Part shown: in pieces, positions 49,027-61,140 of the stretch | Layout of the letters: the number at the start of each line of letters is the position of its first letter | Numbering within the stretch: position 1 is the first letter of the stretch | Source of the DNA: Diadophis punctatus similis | Taxonomy: Eukaryota > Chordata > Lepidosauria > Squamata > Dipsadidae | DNA length: 64,000 nt | Direction: 5' to 3' | NCBI GenBank assembly: GCA_023053685.1 | Contig: JALIGW010000003.1 | Coordinates: 144,601,665 to 144,665,664, forward strand | Notes under the pieces: model-generated | What the model was told of the DNA's origin: nothing | Seen by the model: only the letters and a program-made list of their open reading frames with translations | Databases searched by the model: none | Program-made: the position numbers and the translations under genes

Positions 49027-49118
49027 TTGGTGGCTAGCTCCACCCGACGAGAATGGACGTCTCAGGTAAGTACGTCTCATTCTCCATCGTGGGTGGAGCT
49101 AGCCGCCAAGATTGGGAC
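49027..49118 (+). repeat. DIRS internal complementary region
   Basis: First half (GGTGGCTAGCTCCACCCGAC, then GAGAATGGACGTCTCAGG) is the complement of the left end; second half (CTCATTCTCCATCGTGGGTG, then GAGCTAGCC) is the complement of the right end. The two meet at GTACGTCTCATTCTCC, as expected for a joined-end template. A CAG|GTAAGTA splice-donor match lies at 49063-49072. Confidence 0.9.
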
Positions 49119-49131
49119 ATACCAAAGTAAT

Positions 49132-50284
49132 TCAGTCCCTAGGGTGGGCCTCCTGGTTCTGGATGGGGCCGCCGCTCTCCAATGTTACCTGTTCCAGTAC
49201 CCTGCACCCAAAGTCAGCCTCCTGAGAGGCAAAGGCATCCAGTCTGTAGTGCCGGACAAACGGCGTTGGAGAGGAACATGTGGCCGCTCTGCAGATCTCC
49301 TCGATGGAAGCCCTCGTGTTCCAAGCTGCAGTGGTGGCCGCACTATGTGTGGAGTGGGCAGTAATCCTGGTGGGTCGTGATAAAGACATCTGTTCATATG
49401 CAATGTTAATGACAGTATGAATCCACTGACCCACCATGACTGAGGATGCTTTCTGCCCCAATGAAGAGTGGCGGAAAGATACGAACAAGGCCTCGGTTTT
49501 GCGAAAGGCAGAGGTCCTTTGTATGTAAGTGTCCAGTGCGCGCCTCACGTCCAGGAGGTGCCACTATCTTTCAATGTCTGAGGATGGAGAAGGGTAAAAG
49601 GAAGGTAATACCACCTCCTGAGCCCGGTGAAAGTAAGAGTTTACCTTTGGCAGAAAGGTGGGATCCAACCGCAATACTACCCTGTCCTGTTGGAAAACAC
49701 AGAGGTCACTTCTGATGGAAAGGGCTGCCAGTTCAGAGATGCGACGGGCAGATGTGACCGCCACCAGGAAGACCACCTTGTACATCAGGTGGCCCAGGGG
49801 AATGGATTGCAAGGGCTCAAAGGCACCCCCCGTGAGTGCTAGTAACACTTTGGACAAGTCCCAGGTGGGGTACCTGTGCACCACACGAGGGCATCTATTC
49901 ACTGCACCCTTAAGGAACCTGGAGATCAAGGGGTGAGCAGAGTTTTCCCAGAGAGGGGCAAAACAGCACCGTGGATAGGGCAGCTATTTGGCGTTTGAGG
50001 GTGCTTGGGGAAAGACCCTTAACTAGCCCCTGGCATAGGAATTGAAGGACGTTTATGACCGAAAGATCCAGTGGGGAATAGCCCTCCCTAGCACACCAGG
50101 AGCAGAAAGCCTTCCAAGAGGCTGCATAAATACGATGCGTGGACGGTCTGCGAGAGTCAAGCAAGACCTCCATAACGTCCTCAGGGATTTGGCGGCTCCT
50201 CAGAGTGAGCCGCTCAAGCGCCAGGTGGTCAGTTGCAACCAGTGAGGCTCTGGATGCTGCACTGACCCCTGGACCAGCGACCAC
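49132..50284 (-). pseudogene. DIRS tyrosine recombinase (integrase), decayed
   Basis: Enzyme that would integrate the circular DNA copy. Seen in order: an N-terminal SAM-like domain (LDSRRPSTHRIYAASWKAFC, NVLQFLCQGL) in frame 49910-50284. After a frameshift near 49930, the catalytic domain (TSARRISELAAL with the first catalytic Arg) at 49564-49929. After a stop near 49564, the C-terminal part at 49132-49548 with AHSTHSAATT, where the usual H-x-x-R triad has His in place of Arg, and a terminal FVRHYRLD carrying the nucleophile Tyr. One frameshift, one stop and one catalytic substitution make it inactive. Located just downstream of RNase H, as in DIRS elements. Confidence 0.88.
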
Positions 50285-50297
50285 TCTGTCGGAGGGA

Positions 50298-51200
50298 TCA
50301 TGGGGGTGAGACCGACAGGGAGATCAGGTCGGCATACCAAGCTCTCCTTGGCCAGTCGGGTGCCAGAAGTACCACCTCGGCTCTTTCCTCCAGAAGTTTC
50401 CGGATGACCTGCGGGATGATGGGGATGGGGGGAAAAGCGCAAGGCAACCCCTTAGGCCAGATGCAGCGGAGGGCATCTACTCCTTCCGCCCCCTGAGTTT
50501 GATACCGGGACAGAAATCTGGCCAGCTGGGCATTCCCCGGGGTGGCGAAAAGGTCCATTATTGGCTGACCAAACCTACCCACAAGTTAGCGGAAAAGATC
50601 TGGGTGCAAACTCCACTCAGAATGGTCTATCTGGTTCCGGCTGAGCCAGTCCGCCCTGATGTTGTTTACCCCAGAGATATGTTCAGCAGAGAGAGACAGG
50701 TGTTGCTCTGCCCATAGCCCCAACTGCATGGCCTCAGACATCAGCTGTCCGGACATGGTCCCACCCTGTTTGTTTATGTGGGCCTTGGTGGCCACATTGT
50801 CAGTAAGGACCATTACATGAGAGTTTTCCAGAAGAGGCCTGAACTGCTGCAGGGCAAGGAACACAGCACGTAGTTCCAAAACGTTTATGTTGAGGGTCAT
50901 CTCAGTTAACGACCATGTGCCCTGTGCCACCTGCACCTCCGTGTGTGCCCCCCCCAACCTGATGGGCTGGCATCAGTGGTGACTATGATTTGTCGTGGGG
51001 GAAGGAAGCAGGTGCCCCTGTTGATTGCAGAGGTGGTCCACCAAATCAGTGACTTCCTGACTGAGGGCTGGAGTCTCACTTTGACTGGGGAATGGGCTCT
51101 TCCCTGACGCTGGTAGGGGAGAAGGAGCCCTTGGAGGTCCCTGGAGGGTAAGTGGGCCCATGGGACAATATGAATGACGCATCACCACCATGGACCCCAT
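50298..51200 (-). pseudogene. DIRS RNase H and following conserved region, decayed
   Basis: Ribonuclease H degrades the RNA template during reverse transcription. Upstream residues IIVTTDASPSGWG (near 50956-50998) give the first acidic residue. A frameshift in a C run at 50948-50956 follows. Then NVLELRAV, VLTDN and IRADWLSR in 50586-50957 supply the other three, so all four catalytic acids are visible. After a stop at 50586 the same frame continues to 50298 with QPIMDLFATPGNAQLARF, EGVDALR and VVLLAPDWPRRAWYADLI, a block that in this family links RNase H to the recombinase. Another frameshift separates it from the recombinase at about 50290. Confidence 0.88.
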
Positions 51201-51479
51201 TGACCTACCTTGGACATCCGCTTGAGCTGCTGCTGATTGAGCAGCAGGTTGATTTTGGCTTGTGGGTGGAGCTGTCTGGAGTGTGGGGCTATCTGGTTCC
51301 AAATGCCAGAGGGAGCTAATGATAATTCCCTCGCATCCAGGGAACTCCTGTCCCCTAGGTTCCCCTTCCTGGGGGATGCTAGGTAGGAATGAGTAGGGTA
51401 GAGTACTCTGGATTGGGTAATTTCCTTTGTAAAAGGCATCATTTTAAAACTCAACTCCAATTTACAAATCATGTTCTCT

Positions 51480-52640
51480 TTGTCTTAAAGTTCAGTTCAT
51501 GAAAAAAAAAATCCTGATATTTCAAATACTGGAAAAAATTGATAGTTTGTATATAGTTCCAGTTATGCTGGGCTCACAGACTCCAGAAAAAAGCTTGGTT
51601 TTAAACTGTTACTGGAGTGAATGCTCACTAGGCTGATTTGTTCCTTTTATGTGAGATCTGTAATTTACTACTTCTAATTCTGCTGAAAGCCCTTGTTCAA
51701 GCCATTTTTAAAATATAGATAGAATCTTCATTCTAAGTTGATATGTTTGGCTTGTTATTGTGATATATGAATACCTGAACATGCTTTAACAGGTACTCCT
51801 GAGGCAGACCTACAGACAGCTAATCAGAATTTTTGTCAGCTTAATTCGAATAACAGTATCCATATTTATCAAAGGCCTCTGCCAACAAGGTAGGCCTCAA
51901 AAAGGCCTGGGTAAATTATTAGGTCCAAACAGTCACTTAAAATGGCCACTGCCCTTAAATAAGGCCAACAAGATGGCATTTGCCCTTAGTTGGTCTTTCA
52001 AAATGGCCACTGCCCATATTAGGCCTTAAAAATGGCCACCGGCAAGAAAGGGCATCCAAAATGGCCACCACCCTTGATGTGGCTTCAAAATGGTCTCTGC
52101 CCACTTTTGGTATTTGAAACAAAATGCCCACGCCCTTAGTGCCGGCAAGAAAGGGCATCCAAAATGGCCACCACCCTTGATGTGGCTTCAAAATGGTCTC
52201 TGCCCACTTTTGGTATTTGAAACAAAATGGCCACGCCCTTAGTGCCTTCAATTCTGAGGGCAATCAAAATGGCTGCCACCTTATGGGAGGCTTCAAGATG
52301 GTCACCGGCACTCTCAAAGGCTGCCTGCACACTTACCAGGCTGAAGACAAGCCGAGCAATGCAGAGAAGCTCAACTGGAAGCAGACAGCCCAGGCACCAG
52401 AGACAGGTACAGACAGGGCCTTGGATCAAAGGAGCCTTGCCAGATTGCTGGCTCTTGTCAGCCCTTGCACAGAAGGCCTTTAAGTAAAGGAGGCCTCAAA
52501 AGAAAAAAGAGGGGGAAAATTTTTTTTTTGAAGTGGGTGGTCCTGTGTAATTCAAAATGGCAGCCACCCACGAGGCACTCCTAAAATGGCTGACTGTCTC
52601 CTGAGGCAATTAGTTCCAGCAGAGGAGAAAAGAGTCTGCT
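51480..52640. other. Rearranged segment inside the DIRS element with AAAATGGC repeats
   Basis: Interrupts the coding order between RT and RNase H. 51480-51890 is AT-rich without recognisable coding. 51900-52600 holds many AAAATGGCCAC-type units and a 103-bp tandem duplication (52039-52141 and 52142-52241). The same AAAATGGC motif occurs in the 5' leader of the element (53771, 53801). Confidence 0.7.
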
Positions 52641-52652
52641 AAGGCGTAGCCA

Positions 52653-53723
52653 CTAACTGTCAGTTTCTGGGTCCCCTGGAGTAATGTGGATGGCAGAGAT
52701 CATCTTGCCTGGGAGGGAGGGCAACAGGTTCAGTGGAGCCAAAGTTTGGCGCAGAACTAGCTGTGCTAAGTCCAATAGACTGTCTCTCCATTCCTGGGAC
52801 AGGTACACCTTACACTCCAGTGAGTCAATAATGGCCCCCAGATGAACGATTCTGGTGGAGGGAATGAGTTGGCGCTTGGTCCGATTGACCAAGGAACCAT
52901 GATGAGTGAGGGTAGTGAACACCACCTGGACATCTCTCTCAGCCTGAGAAGGAGAGGCAGAGGAGATGAGGATGTCATCCAGGTAGCACTGGACCCTGAT
53001 GGGAATAGACCGTAGGTGGGCGTTCAGGGCAGCCAGGACCTTGGTGAATACCCTTGGTGCTGAGGATAGGCCGAATGGAAGTGCCCCATATTTATAATGC
53101 ACCCCTGCATAGCACAACCATAAGTATTGGCGGTGAGATGGCCGAATTGGGATGTGGAGGTAAGCCTCCAAGAGATCTATGGATGTGAGTAGATCTCCCT
53201 TCTGAACACTTGCCAGAATTGATTGCAGGGTGTGCATTTTGATTTTGTTATGTCTGATGGCAGCAGCCATTCGGTCCTGTGCTTCCCTGGATTGAAGGGG
53301 ATCCCCCCTGGTGACCTGTCTCTTGCACCCCTGAGTGGGATCCTCGATGACCGGCTGGGGACCCCAGACCTCAGGTTCAGCTCTGCCCAGTGAAACGTTG
53401 TCCAGAGACAGCATGTCAGGTGATCGAGCTGGGTGCTGGCTACGGTTCTGTGTTGGAGCAGATAGCGAAGCCCGATGGCTCCCTGAGGCTGGCTGACCAG
53501 ATGACTTTGCTGAGGCCTTGGACTTGTGTGGTCTGGCTGTCTGGTCTGGGGATTGTGCCCTAAGGGGAGAGCGATCCCTAGATGGGGAGGCTTGGGTGGC
53601 CCTTGAGGGGCTCCTGTCCTCCGTATTGGCCCTGTGAGACTTTGTCTTGGCCTGTGCCTTTGATGGCTTGTCTGCCATTGCTTTCCTGTGAGAGGAAAAA
53701 AGACAAGAAAGGAGAGAGAACAA
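52653..53723 (-). CDS. DIRS gag-like/reverse transcriptase fusion ORF
   Basis: An intact 356-codon frame. Residues 16-150 are Ser/Arg/Lys-rich and gag-like (MADKPSKAQAKTKSHR, repeated SPSR). From about residue 160 it is RT: HTLQSILASVQKGDLLTSID, the first catalytic Asp in SIDLLEAY (181-188), LPFGLSSAP (215-223) and YLDD (247-250). The frame ends after KMISAIHITP, before the RT thumb is complete. The usual sequence between gag and the RT fingers is missing, so this looks like an in-frame internal deletion. The likely start is the second Met (53678), directly after a CTTTTTTCCTCTCACAG|G splice-acceptor-like site. Coding potential is preserved, but the product would lack RT fingers and thumb. 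Confidence 0.85.
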   Translation of the reverse strand: MFSLLSCLFSSHRKAMADKPSKAQAKTKSHRANTEDRSPSRATQASPSRDRSPLRAQSPDQTARPHKSKASAKSSGQPASGSHRASLSAPTQNRSQHPARSPDMLSLDNVSLGRAEPEVWGPQPVIEDPTQGCKRQVTRGDPLQSREAQDRMAAAIRHNKIKMHTLQSILASVQKGDLLTSIDLLEAYLHIPIRPSHRQYLWLCYAGVHYKYGALPFGLSSAPRVFTKVLAALNAHLRSIPIRVQCYLDDILISSASPSQAERDVQVVFTTLTHHGSLVNRTKRQLIPSTRIVHLGAIIDSLECKVYLSQEWRDSLLDLAQLVLRQTLAPLNLLPSLPGKMISAIHITPGDPETDS

Positions 53724-54770
53724 AACAGGTCACAAAGGCTTTTGGCCCTGTGGGTGTGTCTGAGTGAATCCAAAATGGCGGCCGGCCATGAGGTCTATTC
53801 AAAATGGCGGCCGCCTCCCCATGAGGTAAGTATGCCCAGGGCTGACCTCCCTCTGGGGCTCACCAGACCCCTCAACCCCTTTGGGGACCCCCTCGGGACA
53901 CAATAGTGGCTTGGGGGGGGGTGTTTTACCCTCTCTCAATAGGTAGATGCAGCAGACGTTTGTTTCAGGCCTCCTGAACGGCCGCAAGCGGTTGTGACAG
54001 GAAAGGCTCCCTCAGCTCACAGAGTCAGTCAGCAGCAGTCCATCCTCTTCCGAAGGCTCGTAGGCTGCTGCTCTTTAGCAAGGATGGCTCCAGACCCCCT
54101 GTCTCGCCACAAGTGGCTTGCAGGAAGGGCTGACAGGCAGGCAATCAAGTTTTAAAGGTCTCAGCCGAGCCGTGGGTCAAGGCTCTGATCGGCAAGTCTC
54201 TTAATTTGTTGACCTCTCTGCCTGTTTTTGGAGGTTTATTTGCCTTATAAGAGATAGTTAACCCCTTAGAATTGGGGGACTACTCGTTGGACCGCTAATT
54301 GCGCTTATTAAGGAACAGAATTAAGGCCAAATATGGGCAAGTAGAAATTGTTCAAATGCAAATAGAGCCCAGGCCTGCGCAAAAACTGTCACGATGGAGT
54401 AAGGCCTTCCTCACGCGGTCATCCAGGATATTCGGCAAATAAGCTTGCCAGCCTCGTGCAGAGCCCAATTATAGGTGGTGACAGGGGTCACCACAGTCCC
54501 AGGAGGTCAAATTTGGGACCGTTCCCACTCCCTCCAGGCCGGAAAAGGATGTTATTTCAAAGGTGGAATTAATTTGCTGATGGATTGGGCCTCGGCTGGA
54601 GGGGCGAGCAGCAGCAGGCCTAAGGCCTAGCTGCCTCTCCCAAGGCTAGAGAGCGATGGTACCTGGGGCTCGTTAGGGAACTTACAGTTCAGGATTCCAA
54701 GATTCAGGAACAATAAGGATAGATACTCGGATTTTTGATGAAAATGGCACTAGTCGTTGGCTATGACTGA
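53724..54770 (-). other. DIRS 5' leader
   Basis: Between the right inverted repeat and the gag/RT frame. GC-rich, with two AAAATGGCGGCCG motifs (53771, 53801), one AAAATGGCAC (54741) and an acceptor-like site next to the start codon. No coding region. Confidence 0.6.
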
Positions 54771-54893
54771 GTCAAAAGAGGGGGAACTAGGCCTAGAGCC
54801 ACCTTTTATACTTTTCCAGACTCAGTCACCATTGGCTAGAAGGCTGTGCCAATACCCAATCTTGGCGGCTAGCTCCACCCACGATGGAGAATG
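54771..54893 (-). promoter_or_regulatory. DIRS right inverted terminal repeat with putative promoter
   Basis: Read on the minus strand it holds CCAAT (54831-54835) followed by TATAAAAGG (54802-54810), in the correct orientation and order to start the element transcript upstream of the gag/RT frame. Confidence 0.7.
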
Positions 54894-56208
54894 GAATGTT
54901 TCTCTTCTACAGTCAAGCCTACACTCTTAGGATCACCTGTCCAGCTTTTAGAATACAAGTAAGAGGAATTCAGACCTCATCTTTCGGCCTCCAGTCTCGG
55001 TTATTATAGCGCCTTTAAAAAGATCTGAATTTAAACGAGAAGACCCACAAGGAAACCCTAATTATTCCTTCCAAAGTTTTGGCTTTCCAAATGTATGAAG
55101 TAAATGTTTTTGCAGCCTTCACTAATACAACCAATAAAAGTGTATCAGGCGTTTGCTGCGAAGCACCACTGGAAAGACGCACCAAGGCTGACCCTTTCAG
55201 CTCAGTGTAATGGCACTAAGTACAGGAGTGTCTGGAACTACACCAAGATACCAGCTGTTAATCTGTTTCTCTAGCTTCTTCCACATACCCCAATGTATGC
55301 CAGGAATCACATTACACATCTATTATCAAGAACTAGGGTGTTAAAAATGACAATTTGGTATTTGGGTCTTTAAAGGGCAGCCTGCAATGACATACCATAT
55401 GGTCATCTCCTGCCCTTTAATGTTCCTATGCAATAATGTATTTACAAGGCAACAGAGAGACTTATGGAGATAATGCCATCTGCTGCCACAGAAACAGGAA
55501 GCAGAAAATAGATTAGAAGGCTAATAAATGAAAGACTCCCAAGAAACATGAGCAAAAACATGCATACATGATGCATGCATACATATATTAAACATTTACG
55601 TAGTAAGTAGAACTTTATTTCTTATGAAACTACTAATCAAACCCACCAATCTGATCATTCATTGGCGACAAAAAAAGAATGCAATAAAAATTGCTAAACT
55701 GTTCCATGTTAAATAATGAGTGGCAATGTGGGGAATCTAACAGCAGATCATTCTTGTTTGAGTATTCATCATGTATTGAGTCTGTATTGAGATCCATTAA
55801 ACAATTCCAATGTAATTAAGTCTCACAGCTTGCCTATGTCAAAGTGACTGTGTATTAGGTTACATTGGATTGCCATAAACACAGCTGGATTCCAAGCAGC
55901 CTTTGCCATAATCACTAAAATCTGAACTATCCATTTCAGATTGCTTTCAATAAGCTGATGAATCACATTTCCTATTATAGCCACATCATCACTTCAATAT
56001 AATGGGCTTGATTTTGTGAAGCACTTACCTTGAGATATTTTCTTTATGTTGAAAAACATAATTTCTTGTTGCATACACAGAATTTGATAGTGCCTGCTCC
56101 TACAATATAATTTTAACTCTGATTAAGAGAAATGTAGAACCATTATAGTGGGTAGCCTTATAAAATTTTAATATTAGATGAGAGGAGAGAGGGAGGGAGG
56201 GAGGAATG
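54894..56208. other. Unassigned AT-rich sequence
   Basis: No gene or recognised repeat seen. Confidence 0.55.
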
Positions 56209-56242
56209 GGTAGGTAGGTAGGTAGGTAGATGATAGATAGAT

Positions 56243-56291
<49 letters not shown>

Positions 56292-56352
56292 GTAGGTAGG
56301 TAGGTAGGTAGGTAGGTAGGTAGGTAGGTAGGTAGGTAGGTAGGTAGGTAGG

Positions 56353-56432
<80 letters not shown>
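56209..56432. repeat. (TAGG)n/(GATA)n microsatellite
   Basis: Alternating GATA, TAGG and GATA blocks, about 55 tetramers. GATA is the Bkm-type repeat known from snakes. Confidence 0.98.
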
Positions 56433-57350
56433 CATAATGACACCAGAAATTTGCTCTAACCCAGTGAAAATAGGTTAGATTTTTTAAAGGTCAAAATCAC
56501 CGATTGAAATTATATGGAGGGTGTTACAAGCAACCTTATGCATGCCCAATTAATGTGAAAACAATTGAAATACTTTAGACAAATTTGTTGAAATTATGTT
56601 TGTCCACTTCATATAACAACACCAGCAACTTTCAGAGTGATTCCAAAAATTGCTACACCATTAGAATCTTTATGTGAGTAAACAGAAGAGCATACATGCA
56701 AATTAATAATTTTAGCTATTTTACATTTTAATTAAAGTTAGATAAATTAAATCTAGTTTTCACCCTTTTTGAGAATGATGTCATTGTTCATAAAAATAAT
56801 TGCCTTATGGCACAAAAGACTCATGGCCTTTATATATAGAAAATTACTATCCAGTTCATAAAAGCCAGCTCCATTTAATTAAGATTTTGCGTTCCTGCCA
56901 CTCTTGAAAGTTGTATGTGGAAAACAAAAGGCAGGCTAAAAATCTAAATAAATAATTAAAGAATAGAAAAAGGATGAAATAATAATAATAATAATTACTA
57001 ATAATAGTACTGCCCCATCCTAATCAACATTATACTGTTGAAAAATCTCACAGTATGGACATTTGAAAAACTGGATTGCTTCCAGTAACATATTGCAAAT
57101 TATAAAGATCTGACCCAACTGTCTTAATATATGGTGTATTTATAGCTTGTGATTGGCTGCATAATATGTAAGTGTATTTATAGTTTGTGATTAGCATCCT
57201 GAATCCTAATAAGGTAAACAAACTTCGACCAGCTGTATCTTTTAGAAGTCTTGTTCAGAATCACTGAAGAACCCTGCAAACTTGGCTTATATGGTCCAAA
57301 AGTTAAAGAATGACACATCCCAGCATGACGATTTCTCTAGTTTCTTTTTA
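56433..57350. other. Unassigned AT-rich sequence
   Basis: Short AAT tract near 56978. A partial duplication GTGTATTTATAG(C/T)TTGTGATT occurs at 57133 and 57174. Confidence 0.5.
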
Positions 57351-59034
<1,684 letters not shown>

Positions 59035-59175
59035 CTATGATATGTCATGGTGCAGTGATTAAGATGTCACATTAAGAACAGGAGAGCCCAGCTTTTAATT
59101 CATGGAAATTCACTGGTGACGTTCAGTCACTTTTAGCCAAACTGCTACCATTGGGTAGTTATGGTGAGGGAAAAT
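59035..59175 (+). mobile_element. Decayed tRNA-derived SINE
   Basis: CATGGTGCAGTGATTAAGAT resembles the A-box region of squamate SINEs, followed by AGAGCCCAGCTTTTAATTCA and a GTTCAGTCACTTTTAGCC..GGGAAAATAGG 3' region. Confidence 0.5.
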
Positions 59176-59504
59176 AGGAAAGAGTTCAAAGTAGGCCACT
59201 TTGAACTTCCAGAAGAAAAGTACCCAGATGACAAAATTAGAATTTTGAGGAGGCAGCATTAGATTAATAGTATATACCTAGATTGAAAGGTAATAGATAT
59301 AGATATGATATAAAAAATAACAAGTTTAGAAGGGACACTGATAATTTAAAGATGTATGGTAATATGTTGTCAGTCTGTTAAATATTAAATGTATTAGGAT
59401 TAGACTCACTCAGGGAAAAGTTTAGAGGGAGAAAGAGGAAGTAGGAAGGGAGAGAGAGAGAGAGAGAGGAGTGGAGAGTAGAGAGAGAGCTGATAGGGAA
59501 GAGA

Positions 59505-59660
59505 ACCTTGTGGCCTAGGAGGGTTAAAACTGCTGGCCTTACAAGCAGACTGCCCAGGTTCAATTCCCACTACGGGTAGGGTGAGCTATCTACGAGAGCA
59601 AAATAGCTCTGAAATAGATCTATAGATAGTCCTCCCTTTATCTCTCTCAACAACAACAAC
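59505..59660 (+). mobile_element. tRNA-derived SINE, left arm of a palindromic pair
   Basis: tRNA-like head: TGGCCTAGGAGGGTT (A box) and CCAGGTTCAATTCCCACTA (B box), with TTACAAGCAGAC between. The body is ACGAGAGCAAAATAGCTCTG and CTCCCTTTATC, ending in (CAA)n. Confidence 0.8.
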
Positions 59661-59689
59661 GGAGGAGGAGAGGGAAAAGAGGAGAGCAT

Positions 59690-59850
59690 AAAGGGAGACT
59701 ATTATAGATCTATTTCGAGCTATTTTGCTCTCGTCAGATAGCCATACCCTTAGTGGGGAATTGAACCTGGGCAGTCCTGCTTGTAAGGCAGCAGTTTTAA
59801 CCTCTAGGGCCACAGGTTCTCTTCCCTATCAGCGCTCTCTCTCTCGTCTC
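59690..59850 (-). mobile_element. tRNA-derived SINE, right arm of a palindromic pair
   Basis: Inverted copy of 59505-59660: GAATTGAACCTGGGCAG is the complement of the B-box region and TCTAGGGCCACAGG of the A-box region. The arms differ mainly by single-base insertions and deletions rather than substitutions. Confidence 0.8.
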
Positions 59851-59888
59851 TTCGTCTCTTCTCTCGTCACTCTCTCTCTCCTCTCTCG

Positions 59889-59933
<45 letters not shown>

Positions 59934-59965
59934 ATCATATATATATAGATAGATAGGATAGAGAT

Positions 59966-60018
<53 letters not shown>

Positions 60019-60042
60019 GGGGGAGGGAGGAGGGAGAGGGGA

Positions 60043-60127
<85 letters not shown>

Positions 60128-60143
60128 GAGAGAGAGAGAGAGA
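59835..60143. repeat. (CT)n and (GA)n low-complexity tract
   Basis: Interrupted CT to 59935, ATAT/GATA, then GA with many single-base interruptions. A mirror (GA)n lies at 59449-59490 left of the SINE pair. Confidence 0.95.
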
Positions 60144-60454
60144 AATTTTATAACATAAAAAAGAACTTCTAGAAGAAAAGTGAGATCACTCTAACTAACA
60201 AATGAATAATTCAGTAATGGCCAGCCCTCCTATCTCTTTCCACTCCACCATTAATTCAACCAAGGGAAGGACTACCTGATAAGGTTAAAATCCTTCCAAT
60301 AGTGAGAGAGTTGAATTCAGTAAGCCATGCAAGTTTTTATTAGGGATATCAAAGGTGAAGAACCAAATGGGAGCTTAGGACAAAAGGGAGGAGGGAGTAT
60401 ATTGTTCCTGAAGGGTTTTCTCAATCACTTCCCTCCTCCAGCTGGGAGCACATA
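60144..60454. other. Unassigned sequence
   Basis: Nothing recognised. Confidence 0.5.
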
Positions 60455-60847
60455 CGCAGGCACTTACTCGACTTACAACAGTTCATTTAGTGACCATTAG
60501 ACGTTACAACGGCACTGAAAAAGTGACTTACGGCCATTTTTTCACACTTACAACCATTGCAGCATCCTTGTGGTCTTGCGATCAAAAGTCAGATGCTTGA
60601 CAATTGACTGATATCTATGATGGTTCCAGTGTCCTGGGGTCATGTGATCACCTTCTGACAAGCAAAATCAATGGGGGAAGCCAGATTCACTTAATCACCA
60701 TATTACTAACTTAACTACTGCATTGATTCACTTAACAACTGTGGCAAGAAAGGTCATAAAATGGGGGAAATTTCACTTAACAACTGTCTCGGTTTAGCAA
60801 TGGAAATTTGGGCTCAATTGTGGCCATAAGTTGAGGAACTAGCTGTA
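60455..60847. mobile_element. TIR element, full copy (mariner-like, putative)
   Basis: 5' ACTTACTCGACTTACAACAG and 3' CATAAGTTGAGGAACTAGCT are degenerate inverted repeats of an ACAGGTAGTCCTCGACTTA-type terminus. The interior GTGACCATTAGACGTTACAA, GGGGTCATGTGATCACC and AACTGTGGCAAGAAAGGTCA matches the copies at 16054 and 40991. A TA at the right end suggests TA target use; superfamily uncertain. Confidence 0.7.
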
Positions 60848-61132
60848 TACACATATGCAACAAACAGAAAAGGGACAGAATGAAACAGACAACGGACAAG
60901 ATAGAGGTTACAACTCAGATACATCAAAATACATCCAAAATGAAATGTCTAATTCACATCTAACTTTCAGTTTTTCATGGATTTTCTCTTTTTCCCCCAG
61001 ATCTCCATTCCTGAATTCCTGGAAATTTGGAGTACTGCTTCCCTGGCCTTGAAGCCAGAAGAGATGCCCCAACTCCCATAAAGTTACAATACGGACAAAA
61101 TGGAGATGCCCTTTCTTCTTTTTAAAATAACA
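60848..61132. other. Unassigned sequence
   Basis: Nothing recognised. Confidence 0.45.
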
Positions 61133-61140
61133 GTCTAAGA

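Larger units (their letters stand above)
48667..54893 (-). mobile_element. DIRS-type tyrosine-recombinase retrotransposon, structurally nearly complete
   Basis: Ends are long inverted repeats: left core about 48695-48815 versus right about 54771-54893, both containing GGTGGAGCTAGCCGCCAAG and a CCAAT plus TATAAAAGG promoter-like core. An internal complementary region at 49027-49118 joins sequence complementary to both outer ends, the hallmark of DIRS elements, which replicate through a circular intermediate and integrate by a tyrosine recombinase without target duplication. Coding order on the minus strand is gag-like N-terminus fused to RT, then RNase H, then recombinase. A 1.1-kb stretch between RT and RNase H is rearranged. 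Confidence 0.93.

Noticed and set aside
49132..49936. Plus-strand frames over the recombinase and internal complementary region
   Set aside because: Shadows of the minus-strand DIRS genes.
56100..56443. Ser/Ile/Tyr/Leu repeat frames
   Set aside because: GATA/TAGG microsatellite.
59505..59580. Functional tRNA gene
   Set aside because: A and B boxes are present but the cloverleaf does not close and it is joined to a SINE body repeated elsewhere in the window.
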